From the NCBI GenBank assembly GCA_032334235.1, contig JAVSGI010000005.1, forward strand, positions 2,170,001 through 2,234,000: a stretch of 64,000 nucleotides of DNA. The letters run 5' to 3'. Positions 55,801-64,000 of this stretch are shown here, one piece after another. Numbering within the stretch: position 1 is the stretch's first letter; each line of letters opens with the position of its first letter. The notes under the pieces are model-generated. The model saw only the letters and a program-made list of their open reading frames with translations. It was not told the origin of the DNA and did not search any database. The position numbers and the translations under genes were made by a program. The stretch comes from Paracoccaceae bacterium Fryx2. GTDB lineage: Bacteria > Pseudomonadota > Alphaproteobacteria > Rhodobacterales > Rhodobacteraceae.

Positions 55801-56016
55801 TCAGATGGCGTCAGGGCCGCCCGGAATCAGGCATTTCGGCACCAGACCGCCACAGGTCAGCGGCTTGCCAGAGCCGCGCGGCGCGGGGCTTTGCGTGGGG
55901 TGGGCGCAGAACGGCACGGCAATGCGCTGCGGGGCCACCTCGCGCGCGCCGGGGCGGAAGGCGTTGGCCCGGGTGACCTTGTATTCGGTGCGGTGGTAGG
56001 TGCAGCGTTCGTTCAT
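55801..56016 (-). CDS. Cys/His-rich 71-residue protein (operon gene 3)
   Basis: MNERCTYHRTEYKVTRANAF..., with Cys5, His8, Cys37, His39, Cys55 and Cys62. Two C/H pairs plus two single Cys could bind a metal, or form disulfides if exported; there is no signal peptide. It lies 9 bases after gene 2 and 14 before the ATPase. Basic N-terminal half. Unrecognised, but its position in a tight operon argues that it is real. Confidence 0.62.
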   Translation of the reverse strand: MNERCTYHRTEYKVTRANAFRPGAREVAPQRIAVPFCAHPTQSPAPRGSGKPLTCGGLVPKCLIPGGPDAI

Positions 56017-56025
56017 GGCTTGTCC

Positions 56026-57165
56026 TTAGCGTTGCGAGATCACACGGCCGCCGCTGCCGACCACGAATTTGCGCACATCATGGAACCCGGCGGGGTTCCG
56101 TTCGGCCAGCACCTGAAACGGACGTTCCGGCAATATGACCATGCGTTCGGTTTTCGTCGCCCCGGTCTCCGCGCCGCGCCCCGCGAAAGGGTCCAGCGCG
56201 AAGATCTGGCGTTCGACCGTGCCGAACCAGCCGAACTTCTGCGCCTCTGCGCGCTCGGATACAAGGTCTTCCACCGTCCAGACCAGCGCCCAGTCCTCGC
56301 CCACCGGGGCGGCGGCACTGGCCAGCACCTCGGAAATGGGCCCCGATTGCAGGGTGAAGCTGTGCGAATACATCGGCCCGATGTGGATGCGCCGCAGCCG
56401 CTTGGGGTGCAGGTCGGTGAAATCGGCGTCAAAGCCCTGCGCGATGGTCACAAGCTTCAGCCCGCCCAGCGATTGCGCCATCAGATGCGCCTGCGCCTCG
56501 GGCCAGCGCCGCACGTCCTTGGGCAGCGCGGTGCGGGCGGTATCCTCGACTTCCAGCAGGTAGATCACCGGCAGGTTGATCTGGCTGTCATAGACCGCCC
56601 AGTGGATCAGGTAGCGCCGCCGCCCGCCCTCCTCGCCCAGCCATTGCAGGTCGGGGTCGTTGCGCGCCCAGAACAACCCGCCCGCCTGCAACGCCTGATA
56701 ATAGAGCCGCTGTGACAGCGCGAATTGCAGCCTGGTCGGGATGGTCAGGTCACCGACGATCTGCCGGATCATCCGGTCCTTCAGTTCCGTCTCAGACGCC
56801 ATGCCCGCCAGATGCCGTTCGGCCTGCTGCGCGTCATTGGCCATCACCATCAGTTCCTGCGCAACAGGAAAGCCGCTTTCGTGCCGATCAAAGGTCAGCC
56901 GCCCCGGCAGCGGCCCCTCGATCCGCCCGGTCATCATGTATTTCAGGCTCAGCGCGCGGAAGGTCGCCGCCACCTGCGCCAGATAGACGCCCAAGAGCCG
57001 CGCCTCCAGCCGGGTCAGCCGCCCTTCGACCTCAAGCTCGGCCGCGACGCGGGCCAGATGGCCGGTGATCCGCTCGAACTTGGCAAAGTAGCGCCGCGCC
57101 ACGGCGGTGTCGTAAAGCTGGGCGTGATCCTGCGTCAGCGCCGCCCTGGCATCCACTTCGGCCAC
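56026..57165 (-). CDS. Uncharacterised 379-residue soluble protein (operon gene 2)
   Basis: The N-terminal half is helical (AVARRYFAKFERITGHLARV, then LTRLEARLLGVYLAQVAATF). The C-terminal half is beta-rich (RRYLIHWAVYDSQINLPVIY, LLEVEDTA, RRIHIGPMYSHSFTLQSGPI). No catalytic motif and no membrane helix. GTG start at 57165, directly abutting the TAA of the coiled-coil gene. Family not recognised. It is the kind of partner expected to bind the coiled-coil protein or the ATPase, which is inference. Confidence 0.78.
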   Translation of the reverse strand: MAEVDARAALTQDHAQLYDTAVARRYFAKFERITGHLARVAAELEVEGRLTRLEARLLGVYLAQVAATFRALSLKYMMTGRIEGPLPGRLTFDRHESGFPVAQELMVMANDAQQAERHLAGMASETELKDRMIRQIVGDLTIPTRLQFALSQRLYYQALQAGGLFWARNDPDLQWLGEEGGRRRYLIHWAVYDSQINLPVIYLLEVEDTARTALPKDVRRWPEAQAHLMAQSLGGLKLVTIAQGFDADFTDLHPKRLRRIHIGPMYSHSFTLQSGPISEVLASAAAPVGEDWALVWTVEDLVSERAEAQKFGWFGTVERQIFALDPFAGRGAETGATKTERMVILPERPFQVLAERNPAGFHDVRKFVVGSGGRVISQR

Positions 57166-58239
57166 TTATTCCCCATACTGGTTCTTGTCGTGCTTTTCGA
57201 CGATGGCGGCAAAGCGCCGGTTGAAGCGTTCATCGGCCTTGGCCTTCTGTTCCAGCACCTTGCGGGCAAAGACCATGTGATCCTCGTGCGCTTCCAGCAT
57301 GTCGGCCATGCGCTGGTTGGTGGCAGCACCAATGCCCGCCATGGCGGCCTGCGCCTCCTGATCGGTCTTGACGCCGATCTCGTTGATGCGGTGCGCCACG
57401 TCCTGCTGCTGCGCGGTCTTGAGGCTGGAGGTCAGCGCGTCATACAGAACCACCCGCTGCCTGGTGTCGGTTTGCAGCTTGTTGATCAGCACCATCTGCG
57501 TTGCGGCCTGGTTCTGCAGGCTGTCGACCCAGGTCTTGCCCTTCTCGATATAGCGTTCCAGCGTCTGGCTTTTCGCAAGCTGCACCTGCTCGTCCTGCAC
57601 CAGCGCGTTGTAGCGGGTGTTCAACCCCGCCAGTTCGGTTTCCAGCTTGGTGCGGGCGGCGGCGTCCTGTTCGACGCTGATGCGGTTTTCCAGATCTATG
57701 ATGGTCGGGTCCATCGCCGCAATCTGGGCGCGCACCCCTTCCAACTGGCCCACCGTCGCCTCGCGCTCGTCCAGCGTGGCGGTCAGGTTGGCCTCGACCC
57801 GGGATTTCTGCTCGTTCAGCAGGTCAAGCTGGCCCTGCAGCAGCTTCACGATCACATCCGACTTGGCGATCAGATCCTGCAGCTTGTCGTCGATGCTGGC
57901 GGTGCGCAGCCGCTCCTGCCGCATCGATTCCGCCTTGCCGCGCGCGAAGATGCCGACAAAGCTCTCCATCCCGGTCTTGGACCGCATCTCGTCGAAGTCC
58001 TTCGAGAACCCCGCCGTCACGTCATCCAGCCCCATGATCAGTTCGGCGATGTTGGCGTTCATCAGGTTGGTGTGCTGGTGCACATCCTCCAGCGTGGCGT
58101 TCTCGATGTCGATCGACGCTTCGGCGGTGCCGATCTTGGTGCGCGCCGCCTCAATCCGGCTGGTGATGTCGGAGATTTTCGCCTGTGCCCTGGCAACCTG
58201 ATCCTGGCTTTCCCGGATCTGCGCGTCGAAATCGGCCAT
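57166..58239 (-). CDS. Long coiled-coil protein, PspA- or TelA-like in form (operon gene 1)
   Basis: A 357-residue almost wholly helical protein. Heptad-rich stretches run through residues 5-50, 110-240 and 290-350, with a conserved-looking central FVGIFARGKAESMRQERLRT. There is no signal or membrane helix. In shape it resembles PspA/IM30 or TelA tellurite-resistance proteins, but sequence identity to either is unproven. I chose the ATG at 58239 (MADFDAQIRES) with TGGAGGG upstream. First gene of the operon; its promoter should lie in the 126-base gap to the M20 gene. Confidence 0.78.
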   Translation of the reverse strand: MADFDAQIRESQDQVARAQAKISDITSRIEAARTKIGTAEASIDIENATLEDVHQHTNLMNANIAELIMGLDDVTAGFSKDFDEMRSKTGMESFVGIFARGKAESMRQERLRTASIDDKLQDLIAKSDVIVKLLQGQLDLLNEQKSRVEANLTATLDEREATVGQLEGVRAQIAAMDPTIIDLENRISVEQDAAARTKLETELAGLNTRYNALVQDEQVQLAKSQTLERYIEKGKTWVDSLQNQAATQMVLINKLQTDTRQRVVLYDALTSSLKTAQQQDVAHRINEIGVKTDQEAQAAMAGIGAATNQRMADMLEAHEDHMVFARKVLEQKAKADERFNRRFAAIVEKHDKNQYGE

Positions 58240-58365
58240 GGTGCCCTCCATTGGACTGGTCTGACAATCAATTTGGGAAAGTAATGCCAGTTTACAGCCC
58301 CCCCGTCATCCGAAAAGCGGCGGTTTGCCGTTGCGGGCAAGGCGTTGCCCCGGCAGACTGCGCCT

Positions 58366-59652
58366 ATGCCCGACAGCGCCCTTCTGCACGCCATCGACCG
58401 CCGCCGCGAGGATCTGATCGCCCTGACGCAGGCGCTGATCCGGATTCCCACGCTCAACCCGCCGGGCCTGCACTACCGCGAGATCTGCGACCTGCTGGCC
58501 GAGCGGCTGGCCGCCTCGGGCTTCACGGTGAGGCTGATCCGCGCAACCGGCGCGCCGGGCGACAGCGACGCCCACCCGCGCTGGAACCTGATTGCCCGGC
58601 GCGAGGGGGCGGCACCCGGCGACTGCGTGCATTTCAACAGCCATCACGATGTGGTCGAGGTCGGCCACGGCTGGACGCGCGACCCCTTCGCGGCCACGCT
58701 CGAAGGCGACCGCATCTATGGCCGGGGTGCCTGCGACATGAAGGGCGGCCTCGCCGCCTCGATCATCGCCGCCGAGGCGTTCCTTGCCCTGCACCCCGAT
58801 TTCGCGGGCAGCCTGGAAATCTCGGCCACGGCGGATGAGGAATCGGGGGGCTTCGGCGGCGTGGCCTACCTCGCAGAGCAGGGGCATTTCTCCCATGTCG
58901 ATCACGTCATCATCCCCGAACCGCTGCACAAGGATCGAATCTGCCTGGGCCATCGCGGCGTCTGGTGGGCGGAACTTGAAACCCACGGCCGCATCGCCCA
59001 CGGCTCGATGCCGTTTCTGGGCGATTCCGCCATCCGCCACATGGGCGCGGTGCTGGCCGAGATTGAAGACAGGCTTTACCCCGCACTGGCCACCCGGCAG
59101 ACCGCAATGCCGGTCGTGCCCGAGGGCGCGCGGCAATCGACGCTGAACATCAACTCGATCCACGGCGGCGAGGCCGAGCCCGAGCCCGGCTACACCGGCC
59201 TTCCCGCCCCCTGCGTCGCCGACCGCTGCCGCATCATCCTCGACCGGCGCTACCTGATCGAGGAGGACATCACGGCCGTGAAGGCCGAGATCACCGACCT
59301 GCTCGCCCGCGTGCAGGCAAGCCGACCAACCTTCCACGCCGAACTGCGCGACCTCTTTCAGGTCCAGCCGGTAATGACCGACCGCAACGCCCCGATCGTG
59401 CGCGCCACCGCCACGGCGATCGGCCGCGTGCTCGACCGCGCCCCCGATTATGTCGTCTCGCCCGGCACCTACGACCAGAAGCACATCGACCGCATCGGCC
59501 GCCTGCACAATTGCATCGCCTACGGGCCGGGCCTCTTGCACCTTGCCCACCAGCCCGACGAATGGGTCGGCGTGCAGGACATGATCGACAGCGCCAAGGT
59601 CATGGCGCTGGTGCTGGCCGACCTGCTCGCGCCCGGACGGAATCGCAGCTGA
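58366..59652 (+). CDS. M20 family deacylase (ArgE/DapE type)
   Basis: A 428-residue zinc amidohydrolase. Metal and catalytic motifs: VHFNSHHDVVEVGHGWTRDP near residue 88, YGRGACDMKGGLAASI near 120 (bridging Asp), ATADEESGGFGGVAY near 151 (catalytic Glu), and a late His in YDQKHIDRIG near 373. It fits the ArgE/DapE-like deacylases. The substrate is open: N-acyl amino acids are likely, and N-acetylglutamate from the DgcN/DgcA route is a possible but distant match. ATG at 58366; the ribosome site is poor. Confidence 0.85.
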   Translation: MPDSALLHAIDRRREDLIALTQALIRIPTLNPPGLHYREICDLLAERLAASGFTVRLIRATGAPGDSDAHPRWNLIARREGAAPGDCVHFNSHHDVVEVGHGWTRDPFAATLEGDRIYGRGACDMKGGLAASIIAAEAFLALHPDFAGSLEISATADEESGGFGGVAYLAEQGHFSHVDHVIIPEPLHKDRICLGHRGVWWAELETHGRIAHGSMPFLGDSAIRHMGAVLAEIEDRLYPALATRQTAMPVVPEGARQSTLNINSIHGGEAEPEPGYTGLPAPCVADRCRIILDRRYLIEEDITAVKAEITDLLARVQASRPTFHAELRDLFQVQPVMTDRNAPIVRATATAIGRVLDRAPDYVVSPGTYDQKHIDRIGRLHNCIAYGPGLLHLAHQPDEWVGVQDMIDSAKVMALVLADLLAPGRNRS

Positions 59653-59680
59653 ACGCGCGGAAATCCGCACCTTCTTTCCC

Positions 59681-59733
59681 CATTCACCTTTGCCCAAATA
59701 TCCTCGGGGGGTCTGGGGGGCAGACAGCCCCCC
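59681..59733 (+). repeat. Dispersed box CATTCACCTTTGCCCAAATA plus GC hairpin
   Basis: Starts 29 bases past the M20 stop. The box at 59681-59700 matches those at 50886 and 23741. It is followed by a 7-bp stem, 59715-59721 with 59727-59733. It lies between convergent genes (M20 + and panC -) and may end transcription from both. Confidence 0.7.
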
Positions 59734-59762
59734 GGCGTCGGCCGCGCCCCCGCCGCCGGTCG

Positions 59763-60617
59763 CTACACCGGAATGTTGTCGATCAGCCGCACGCCGCCGA
59801 CCGAGGCCGCCGCCAGCAGCCGCGCGGGGCGGTCCAGCACCGCCATCGGTTCCAGCAGATCGGCGCTGCGCAACTCGATGTAATCGACCTCGGAGAAGCC
59901 CGCCTCCAGCACCTCGCCCACCGCCCCGGTCAGCGCCACTTCCACCGCCACCCCGTCGCGCAGTGCCGCCGCCGCCCGGGCCATCGCGGCAGGCAGGGCC
60001 GCCGCCACCGCCCGCGCGTCGGGCGAAAGCCGGGCGTTGCGCGACGACATCGCCAGCCCGTCGGCCTCGCGCACCGTCTCGCAGCCAACGATCACGGTCG
60101 CCATGTTCAGGTCGCGCACGAGCCCGCGCACCACCTGCAACTGCTGCCAGTCCTTCTCGCCAAAGAAGGCGCGGTCGGCCTGGGTCATGCCGAACAGCTT
60201 GGCCACCACCGTCGCCACCCCGTCGAAATGCCCCGGCCGGTGCGCCCCTTCCAGATCGGCGCTGACCCCGGCCACCGAGACCGTGGTGGCAAAGCCGTCG
60301 GGGTAAACCTCGCCCAGCGGCGGCGCGAAGATCGCGTCGACCCCGGCGCTTGCCAGAAGGGCGGCATCCTCGGCCTCGGTGCGCGGGTATTTCGCCAGAT
60401 CGGCCGGGTTGTTGAACTGCATCGGGTTGACGAAGATCGTCACGATCACCCGGTCGGTGCCGCCCGCCGCCACCCCGGCCTTCGCGGCCCGCACCAGGCT
60501 CAGGTGCCCGTCATGCAGCGCGCCCATGGTCGGCACCACGCCCACCAGATCGCCCGCAGCCTTCCACCGCGCCACCAGCGCGCGCAGCTCGGAAACCTGC
60601 CGCAGGATCGGCGTCAC
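59763..60617 (-). CDS. panC: Pantoate-beta-alanine ligase (pantothenate synthetase)
   Basis: A 284-residue enzyme joining pantoate and beta-alanine with ATP, the last step to pantothenate. The HIGH-type motif is [20 protein letters not shown] near residue 25. Also seen: [20 protein letters not shown] near 59, and [20 protein letters not shown] near 151. GTG start overlapping the panB stop as GTGA. Pairs with panB in one operon. Confidence 0.95.
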   Translation of the reverse strand: MTPILRQVSELRALVARWKAAGDLVGVVPTMGALHDGHLSLVRAAKAGVAAGGTDRVIVTIFVNPMQFNNPADLAKYPRTEAEDAALLASAGVDAIFAPPLGEVYPDGFATTVSVAGVSADLEGAHRPGHFDGVATVVAKLFGMTQADRAFFGEKDWQQLQVVRGLVRDLNMATVIVGCETVREADGLAMSSRNARLSPDARAVAAALPAAMARAAAALRDGVAVEVALTGAVGEVLEAGFSEVDYIELRSADLLEPMAVLDRPARLLAAASVGGVRLIDNIPV

Positions 60618-61450
60618 GCCTTGCCGCCCTTCGGCAGCACATCGGGGAAGCTGTGTTCCGGCGCGGGAAAGCGGCGGCCGCGCACCTCGGCGGCATAGTC
60701 GGCAATCGCGTCGGATGCGCCCTTGCCCAGTTCGGCGTAGCGTTTCACGAACTTCGGGCGGAAGTCGGTGAACAGGCCCAGCATGTCGTCCACCACCAGG
60801 ATCTGCCCGTCGCAGCGCAGCCCGGCACCAATGCCGATGGTCGGGATCGCGATGGCCTGCGTGATCCGCGATGCCAGCCCTTCGGGCACCTTTTCCAGCA
60901 CGACCGAGAAAGCCCCGGCCGCCGCCACCGCCTCGGCGTCGGCCATCACCCGCGCTCCGTCCGCGTCGCGGCCCTGCACCTTGTAGCCGCCCAGCGTGTT
61001 GACCGCCTGCGGCGTCAGCCCGACATGAGCCATCACCGGCACGCCGCGCGCCACCAGAAAGGCGATGGTCTCGGCCATGTGCTGCCCGCCTTCAAGCTTG
61101 ACGGCCGCCGCCCCGGTTTCCGCCATCAGCCGCGCGGCATTGCGGAACGCCTGCGCCGGGCCTTCCTCGTAGGACCCGAACGGCATGTCGATCACCAGCA
61201 TCGCATGGCTCAGCCCGCGCGCCACGGCGCGGCCGTGCAGGATCATCATCTCCATCGTCACCCCAAGGGTCGAGGGCAGGCCGTGCAGCACCATGCCAAG
61301 GCTGTCGCCGACCAGCGCGATGTCGCAATGCGGATCGACCAGCCGGGCCACCGGCGTGGTATAGGCGGTCAGGCAGACCAGCGGTTCGCCGCCCTTGCGG
61401 GCCAGGATGTCGGTGGGCAGCACGGGGCGGACGGGGGTCGAGGCGCTCAT
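60614..61450 (-). CDS. panB: 3-methyl-2-oxobutanoate hydroxymethyltransferase
   Basis: A 278-residue TIM-barrel enzyme that makes ketopantoate from 2-oxoisovalerate and methylene-THF. Seen: [20 protein letters not shown] near residue 26, [20 protein letters not shown] near 45, [15 protein letters not shown] near 114, and [20 protein letters not shown] near 195. I chose the ATG at 61450 with GGGAGA upstream; the frame extends further but without similarity. First gene of panBC. Confidence 0.95.
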   Translation of the reverse strand: MSASTPVRPVLPTDILARKGGEPLVCLTAYTTPVARLVDPHCDIALVGDSLGMVLHGLPSTLGVTMEMMILHGRAVARGLSHAMLVIDMPFGSYEEGPAQAFRNAARLMAETGAAAVKLEGGQHMAETIAFLVARGVPVMAHVGLTPQAVNTLGGYKVQGRDADGARVMADAEAVAAAGAFSVVLEKVPEGLASRITQAIAIPTIGIGAGLRCDGQILVVDDMLGLFTDFRPKFVKRYAELGKGASDAIADYAAEVRGRRFPAPEHSFPDVLPKGGKA

Positions 61451-61613
61451 GGTCAGGTCTCCCTCAAGCGGACAGGTAGGGCAGGGTATATCGGCGCAGG
61501 CAGGCGCCTGCCAGTGCAACTTCGGCGCCGGGGCGGCCGGGCCCGTGGCACCTTCCTCTTGACCACCGGCCTGCGCTGATGCCCCATCGCCGCGAAAACC
61601 ACCGGAGCCCGCC

Positions 61614-61955
61614 ATGACCAACCTCGTCCGCCTGACCCGCGACAGCATCCCCGCCGAAATCACCCGCCCGGCCCCCGACCTGCTGGTGGCGGGCGATCCG
61701 GTCCACTCCACATGGAACCTCGAAGACCGCGACGGCCTTTACTGCGGCCTGTGGCAATCCACTCCCGGCTGCTGGCGGGTGAACTACACCGAATGGGAAT
61801 ATGTCCACATCCACGAAGGCGTCTCGATCCTGACCGACACCGCAGGCAACGCCGTCACGCTGAAGGCGGGCGACAGCTGGGTGATACGTCCGGGCTTCGC
61901 GGGCACCTGGCAAGTGGTCGAGACCACGCTGAAGGATTACGTCATCCTGGCGTGA
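61614..61955 (+). CDS. Cupin domain protein (DUF861-like)
   Basis: A 113-residue single-domain cupin. Motif 1 is in [20 protein letters not shown] near residues 59-78 (Glu and His ligands), and motif 2 is in [18 protein letters not shown] near 85-102. DUF861-type members bind a metal loosely and are often tied to ureidoglycine or small-metabolite chemistry; the role here is unknown. Divergent from panB across 163 bases; a dispersed repeat follows its stop. Confidence 0.84.
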   Translation: MTNLVRLTRDSIPAEITRPAPDLLVAGDPVHSTWNLEDRDGLYCGLWQSTPGCWRVNYTEWEYVHIHEGVSILTDTAGNAVTLKAGDSWVIRPGFAGTWQVVETTLKDYVILA

Positions 61956-61992
61956 GCGCGCACCGCCCCGGATTGGCACCCGGCCAGGCCGG

Positions 61993-62030
61993 CGGAGCCT
62001 CCGGCGGGGATATTTTTGCCAAGATGAATG
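61993..62030. repeat. Dispersed box GGAGCCTCCGGCGGGGATATTTTTGCC, inverted orientation
   Basis: The reverse complement of the CCCCGCCGGAGGC box of the 7488 arm, with GATATTTTTGCCAAGATGAATG in place of the CATTCACCTTTGCCC-type edge. It sits 38 bases past the cupin stop, in the gap with the L,D-transpeptidase gene. Confidence 0.7.
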
Positions 62031-62087
62031 GGCTGGCGGGTTGAGCGTCGCGGCTGGTCCGGCATCAGGATCAGCTGGCCACACAGA

Positions 62088-62183
62088 CGGAGCGTTTTCC
62101 GGGCGCGCCCCTCCCGGCCCGGCCAGGGGTGGCCGGGCGTTCGGCGCTGAAAACGCTCCACCGGAGCGTTTTCCGGGCGCGCC
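62088..62183. repeat. 22-base direct repeat and hairpin at the end of the L,D-transpeptidase gene
   Basis: The 22-base sequence at 62088-62109 recurs at 62162-62183, right up to the transpeptidase stop. Between them 62149-62159 pairs with 62163-62173 (11 bp, 3-base loop). On the minus strand this gives a hairpin ending in a TTTT run, a likely terminator of the transpeptidase gene. Confidence 0.75.
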
Positions 62184-62882
62184 TCACCCCTGCAGGGCGG
62201 GGATGGCGCGGCCGTGTTCGTCGTCCATCATCGGGCCTTCAAGCTCCAGCGATTCCTGGGCGGTTCGCACCCTGACCAGCGTGCCGAGATCCACCTGGTT
62301 GAACAGGTGGATCGCATCCTGGTTGAACAGCCGGATGCAGCCCGCCGAGGTCGCCCGCCCGATCGAGGCGTTGTCAACCGTGCCATGAATGCGGAAATAG
62401 GTGTCGCGGCCGCCGCGATAGAGGTAGAGCGCCCTCGCCCCCAGCGGGTTTTCCAGCCCGCCCGGCAGGCCGCCCGCATATTGCGCATAGGTTTCCGGCT
62501 GGGTGCGGATCATGTTGCGCGTCGGCGTCCAGGACGGCCAGTGTTCCTTGCGGCTGACAGTGGAACTGCCGCGAATGGTCAGACCCTCGCGCCCGACCGC
62601 GATGGCATAGCGCGTGGCCCGACCGCCGTCCTGCACATGGTAAAGCTTGCGCGCGAAGGTATCGATCACGATGGTGCCCGGCGCCTCGGGCCCCGGATAG
62701 TCCACCTCGGCGCGCGGTTGCGTGCCTTGCAGGAAGGACGGGTCGACCGGCTCGATGAAGAAGGCGCCATCCTGCACCCCGGCATATTCCTCCGGGGTTT
62801 CGGTGACGATGGGCTGGCCGCTGCAGGCAGCCAGAAACAGGATCGCCGCAAGGGCGAAAAGGCGGGAAAGGATGGGGGTCAC
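62184..62882 (-). CDS. L,D-transpeptidase (YkuD domain) lipoprotein
   Basis: A 232-residue envelope enzyme that makes 3-3 cross-links in peptidoglycan or attaches lipoproteins. Lipobox in FALAAILFLAACSG. YkuD active site IHGTVDNASIGRATSAGCIR near 173-192 (HG and S-x-GC-x-R with catalytic Cys). Substrate-side block YAIAVGREGLTIRGSSTV near 100. I favour the GTG at 62882, which gives a compact signal peptide and has AGGGA upstream; the ATG at 62918 adds 12 residues. Terminated by the hairpin above. Confidence 0.88.
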   Translation of the reverse strand: MTPILSRLFALAAILFLAACSGQPIVTETPEEYAGVQDGAFFIEPVDPSFLQGTQPRAEVDYPGPEAPGTIVIDTFARKLYHVQDGGRATRYAIAVGREGLTIRGSSTVSRKEHWPSWTPTRNMIRTQPETYAQYAGGLPGGLENPLGARALYLYRGGRDTYFRIHGTVDNASIGRATSAGCIRLFNQDAIHLFNQVDLGTLVRVRTAQESLELEGPMMDDEHGRAIPALQG

Positions 62883-62973
62883 GGCGGTCCCTGCTGCATG
62901 TGTTCGGTCGGCAAACATGCGCCACGACGCCGGACCAAGGTCAAGCCCCCCCGCCTCGAATGGAAAAGAAAAG

Positions 62974-62996
62974 CCCCCGGACGATGCGCCCGGGGG
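62974..62996 (-). terminator. Terminator after the phytase-esterase-like gene
   Basis: 7-bp GC stem 62974-62980 with 62990-62996. On the minus strand a CTTTTCTTTTCC tract follows. It lies 22 bases past the stop at 63019. Confidence 0.85.
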
Positions 62997-63018
62997 ACGA
63001 TTCGGGCCGCGGAACGGC

Positions 63019-64000
63019 CTATTGCACCGCGCCGACCGACCAGAACAGCGTTTCGCCCGAACTGTCGTCAACCCCGTCGTTGTCGGTGACGACATAGCCG
63101 GTGCCTGCCGCGTCGATGGCGAAGCCCTCGACCTTGTCGACGATGTAGCCGTTCAGCACCGTCAGATCGGGCAGCAGGTCGCGCACCAGTTCCTTGGTCA
63201 TCACCGGCAGCGTGCCGCCGAGTTCGGCAGGAACCATCTGCGAGGCCGCGACGCGGTAGATCTTCTTGGTCGCCGCAACCCCGGCAATCTGGTTGTCGCG
63301 CTCGACGATGTAGACCCAGTCGCCGTGCAGCGTGATTTCCGAAAGCCCCATCCAGGCCCCGTCGGTCGGCGCATCGAGCGGGTAATGCACGGCACCCCAG
63401 GTTTCGGTATCGGTGTTGTAGGCCACCAGCTTGACCATGCCTTTCGGGTCGTCCTTCCATTCGCGCTGCATCGCCATCCACAGCACGTCGCCGGCCACCG
63501 TAATGCCCTCGAACCCGAACCGGATTTCATGTGCCAGCAGGTCGGTCGGCAACGCGATTTCCTGCTTGATCTCGCCCTTGGCGTTGACGTTGTAGATCGC
63601 GTGCGGGATCAGCCGGTCGCTGCGCCCTTCCGAGGCCAGCCAGAAGCCGCCCTTGCCATCCAGCGCCACGCCTTCGATGTCGAGCTTCTGCGCCGCCTGC
63701 CCGAACCGCCTGACCAGCAGCGCCTCGGTGATCCGCGCCGGTTTCTGCGTGGCATCAATGGTATAGATGGTCGGCGCCATGCCATAGACGCTATCGGACA
63801 CGGCATAAAGCTTGCCCGGCACCGCAGCATCCGCCACCAGCCCCGACAGCGCACCCCAGCCGATCGGCCCTTCGGACCCGGCCGAGGTGATCATCGGATA
63901 GGCCGGCGCACCCTCGCCCAGCGCGTAGATCATCACATGCGCCGGGGCGAGGCCGTCCTCGCGCAGATCGACCTCGTTGGCGGTCACGAACAGGCCGCGT
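63019..64000 (-). CDS. Esterase-like activity of phytase (PF13449-type) protein, N-terminus outside window
   Basis: At least 326 residues of a beta-propeller-like protein are visible, and the frame is open through the window end (RGLFVTANEVDLRED reads as internal sequence). Seen: LSGLVADAAVPGKLYAVSDS, LDIEGVALDGKGGFWLASEG, FGFEGITVAGDVLWMAMQRE, and VEGFAIDAAGTGYVVTDNDG. This repeated EG-[IV]-x pattern fits the PF13449 phytase-esterase-like family. Usually secreted; the signal peptide would be beyond the window. Substrate unknown. Confidence 0.82.
   Translation of the reverse strand, partial: RGLFVTANEVDLREDGLAPAHVMIYALGEGAPAYPMITSAGSEGPIGWGALSGLVADAAVPGKLYAVSDSVYGMAPTIYTIDATQKPARITEALLVRRFGQAAQKLDIEGVALDGKGGFWLASEGRSDRLIPHAIYNVNAKGEIKQEIALPTDLLAHEIRFGFEGITVAGDVLWMAMQREWKDDPKGMVKLVAYNTDTETWGAVHYPLDAPTDGAWMGLSEITLHGDWVYIVERDNQIAGVAATKKIYRVAASQMVPAELGGTLPVMTKELVRDLLPDLTVLNGYIVDKVEGFAIDAAGTGYVVTDNDGVDDSSGETLFWSVGAVQ

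Noticed and set aside
54182-55999. 605-codon plus-strand open frame opposite the AAA ATPase
   Set aside because: The ATPase frame carries Walker A, Walker B and sensor motifs; the opposite frame has none.

Overview
This is a GC-rich, gene-dense chromosomal segment from an alphaproteobacterium, most probably a Rhodobacteraceae/Paracoccaceae member (Rhodobacter, Gemmobacter or Tabrizicola type). Reasons: an L-malyl-CoA lyase nearly identical in wording to Rhodobacter Mcl1, as I remember it; phaA-phaB; the small aa3-oxidase subunit IV; a TIGR02302-type giant membrane protein next to lysA and ftsEX; a DmdC-type acyl-CoA dehydrogenase; and intergenic repeat boxes typical of the group. No rRNA, tRNA, CRISPR array, prophage or insertion sequence was seen. 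No gene-free stretch exceeds about 300 bases.

Layout. 1-7.5 kb: partial threonylcarbamoyl-AMP synthase, acyl-CoA dehydrogenase with an overlapping MBL hydrolase, COX subunit IV, a lipoprotein, azlCD, and an overlapping mobA / RNase H-like / GNAT set. 7.5-16.6 kb: greA with a membrane partner, ETF-quinone oxidoreductase, TPR protein with ispE, polyprenyl synthase, DUF2007, TrmN6-like methyltransferase, YdcH. 16.6-21.7 kb: EamA exporter, phaB, phaA, EAL phosphodiesterase, tag, a TlpA thioredoxin. 21.8-32.5 kb: argH, LptM-like lipoprotein, DUF2834, lysA, TIGR02302 protein, zinc-ribbon protein, ftsEX, plsC, TfoX-like, sugE, accA. 32.8-39.6 kb: mcl1, a D-amino-acid catabolic set (dgcN, dgcA, dat) interrupted by an RNA ligase gene of different base composition, a Ca-binding repeat protein, and an N-formylglutamate amidohydrolase family protein. 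39.8-49.1 kb: pyk, rpmI, rplT, then an HExxH protein, an alanine/glycine symporter and an orphan, then pheS and pheT. 49.3-50.9 kb: GMC oxidoreductase. 50.9-58.2 kb: a nine-gene minus-strand operon of mostly unknown function. 58.4-64 kb: M20 peptidase, panC-panB, cupin, L,D-transpeptidase, and a phytase-esterase-like protein cut by the window end.

The metabolic genes fit a heterotroph that uses acyl-CoAs (DmdC-like dehydrogenase feeding ETF-QO), stores polyhydroxybutyrate (phaAB), assimilates acetate through the ethylmalonyl-CoA pathway (mcl1), and recycles D-amino acids.

The most unusual region is the nine-gene operon at 50959-58239. It encodes a long coiled-coil protein (PspA- or TelA-like in shape), two uncharacterised soluble proteins, a Cys/His-rich mini-protein, a 642-residue AAA ATPase, and four small or medium membrane proteins. 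Two of the membrane genes form an AT-rich insert whose two ends keep 4-base start/stop overlaps with the flanking GC-rich genes. I read this as a candidate undescribed membrane-stress or membrane-remodelling system with a variable membrane module. That is inference from architecture, not from a recognised family.
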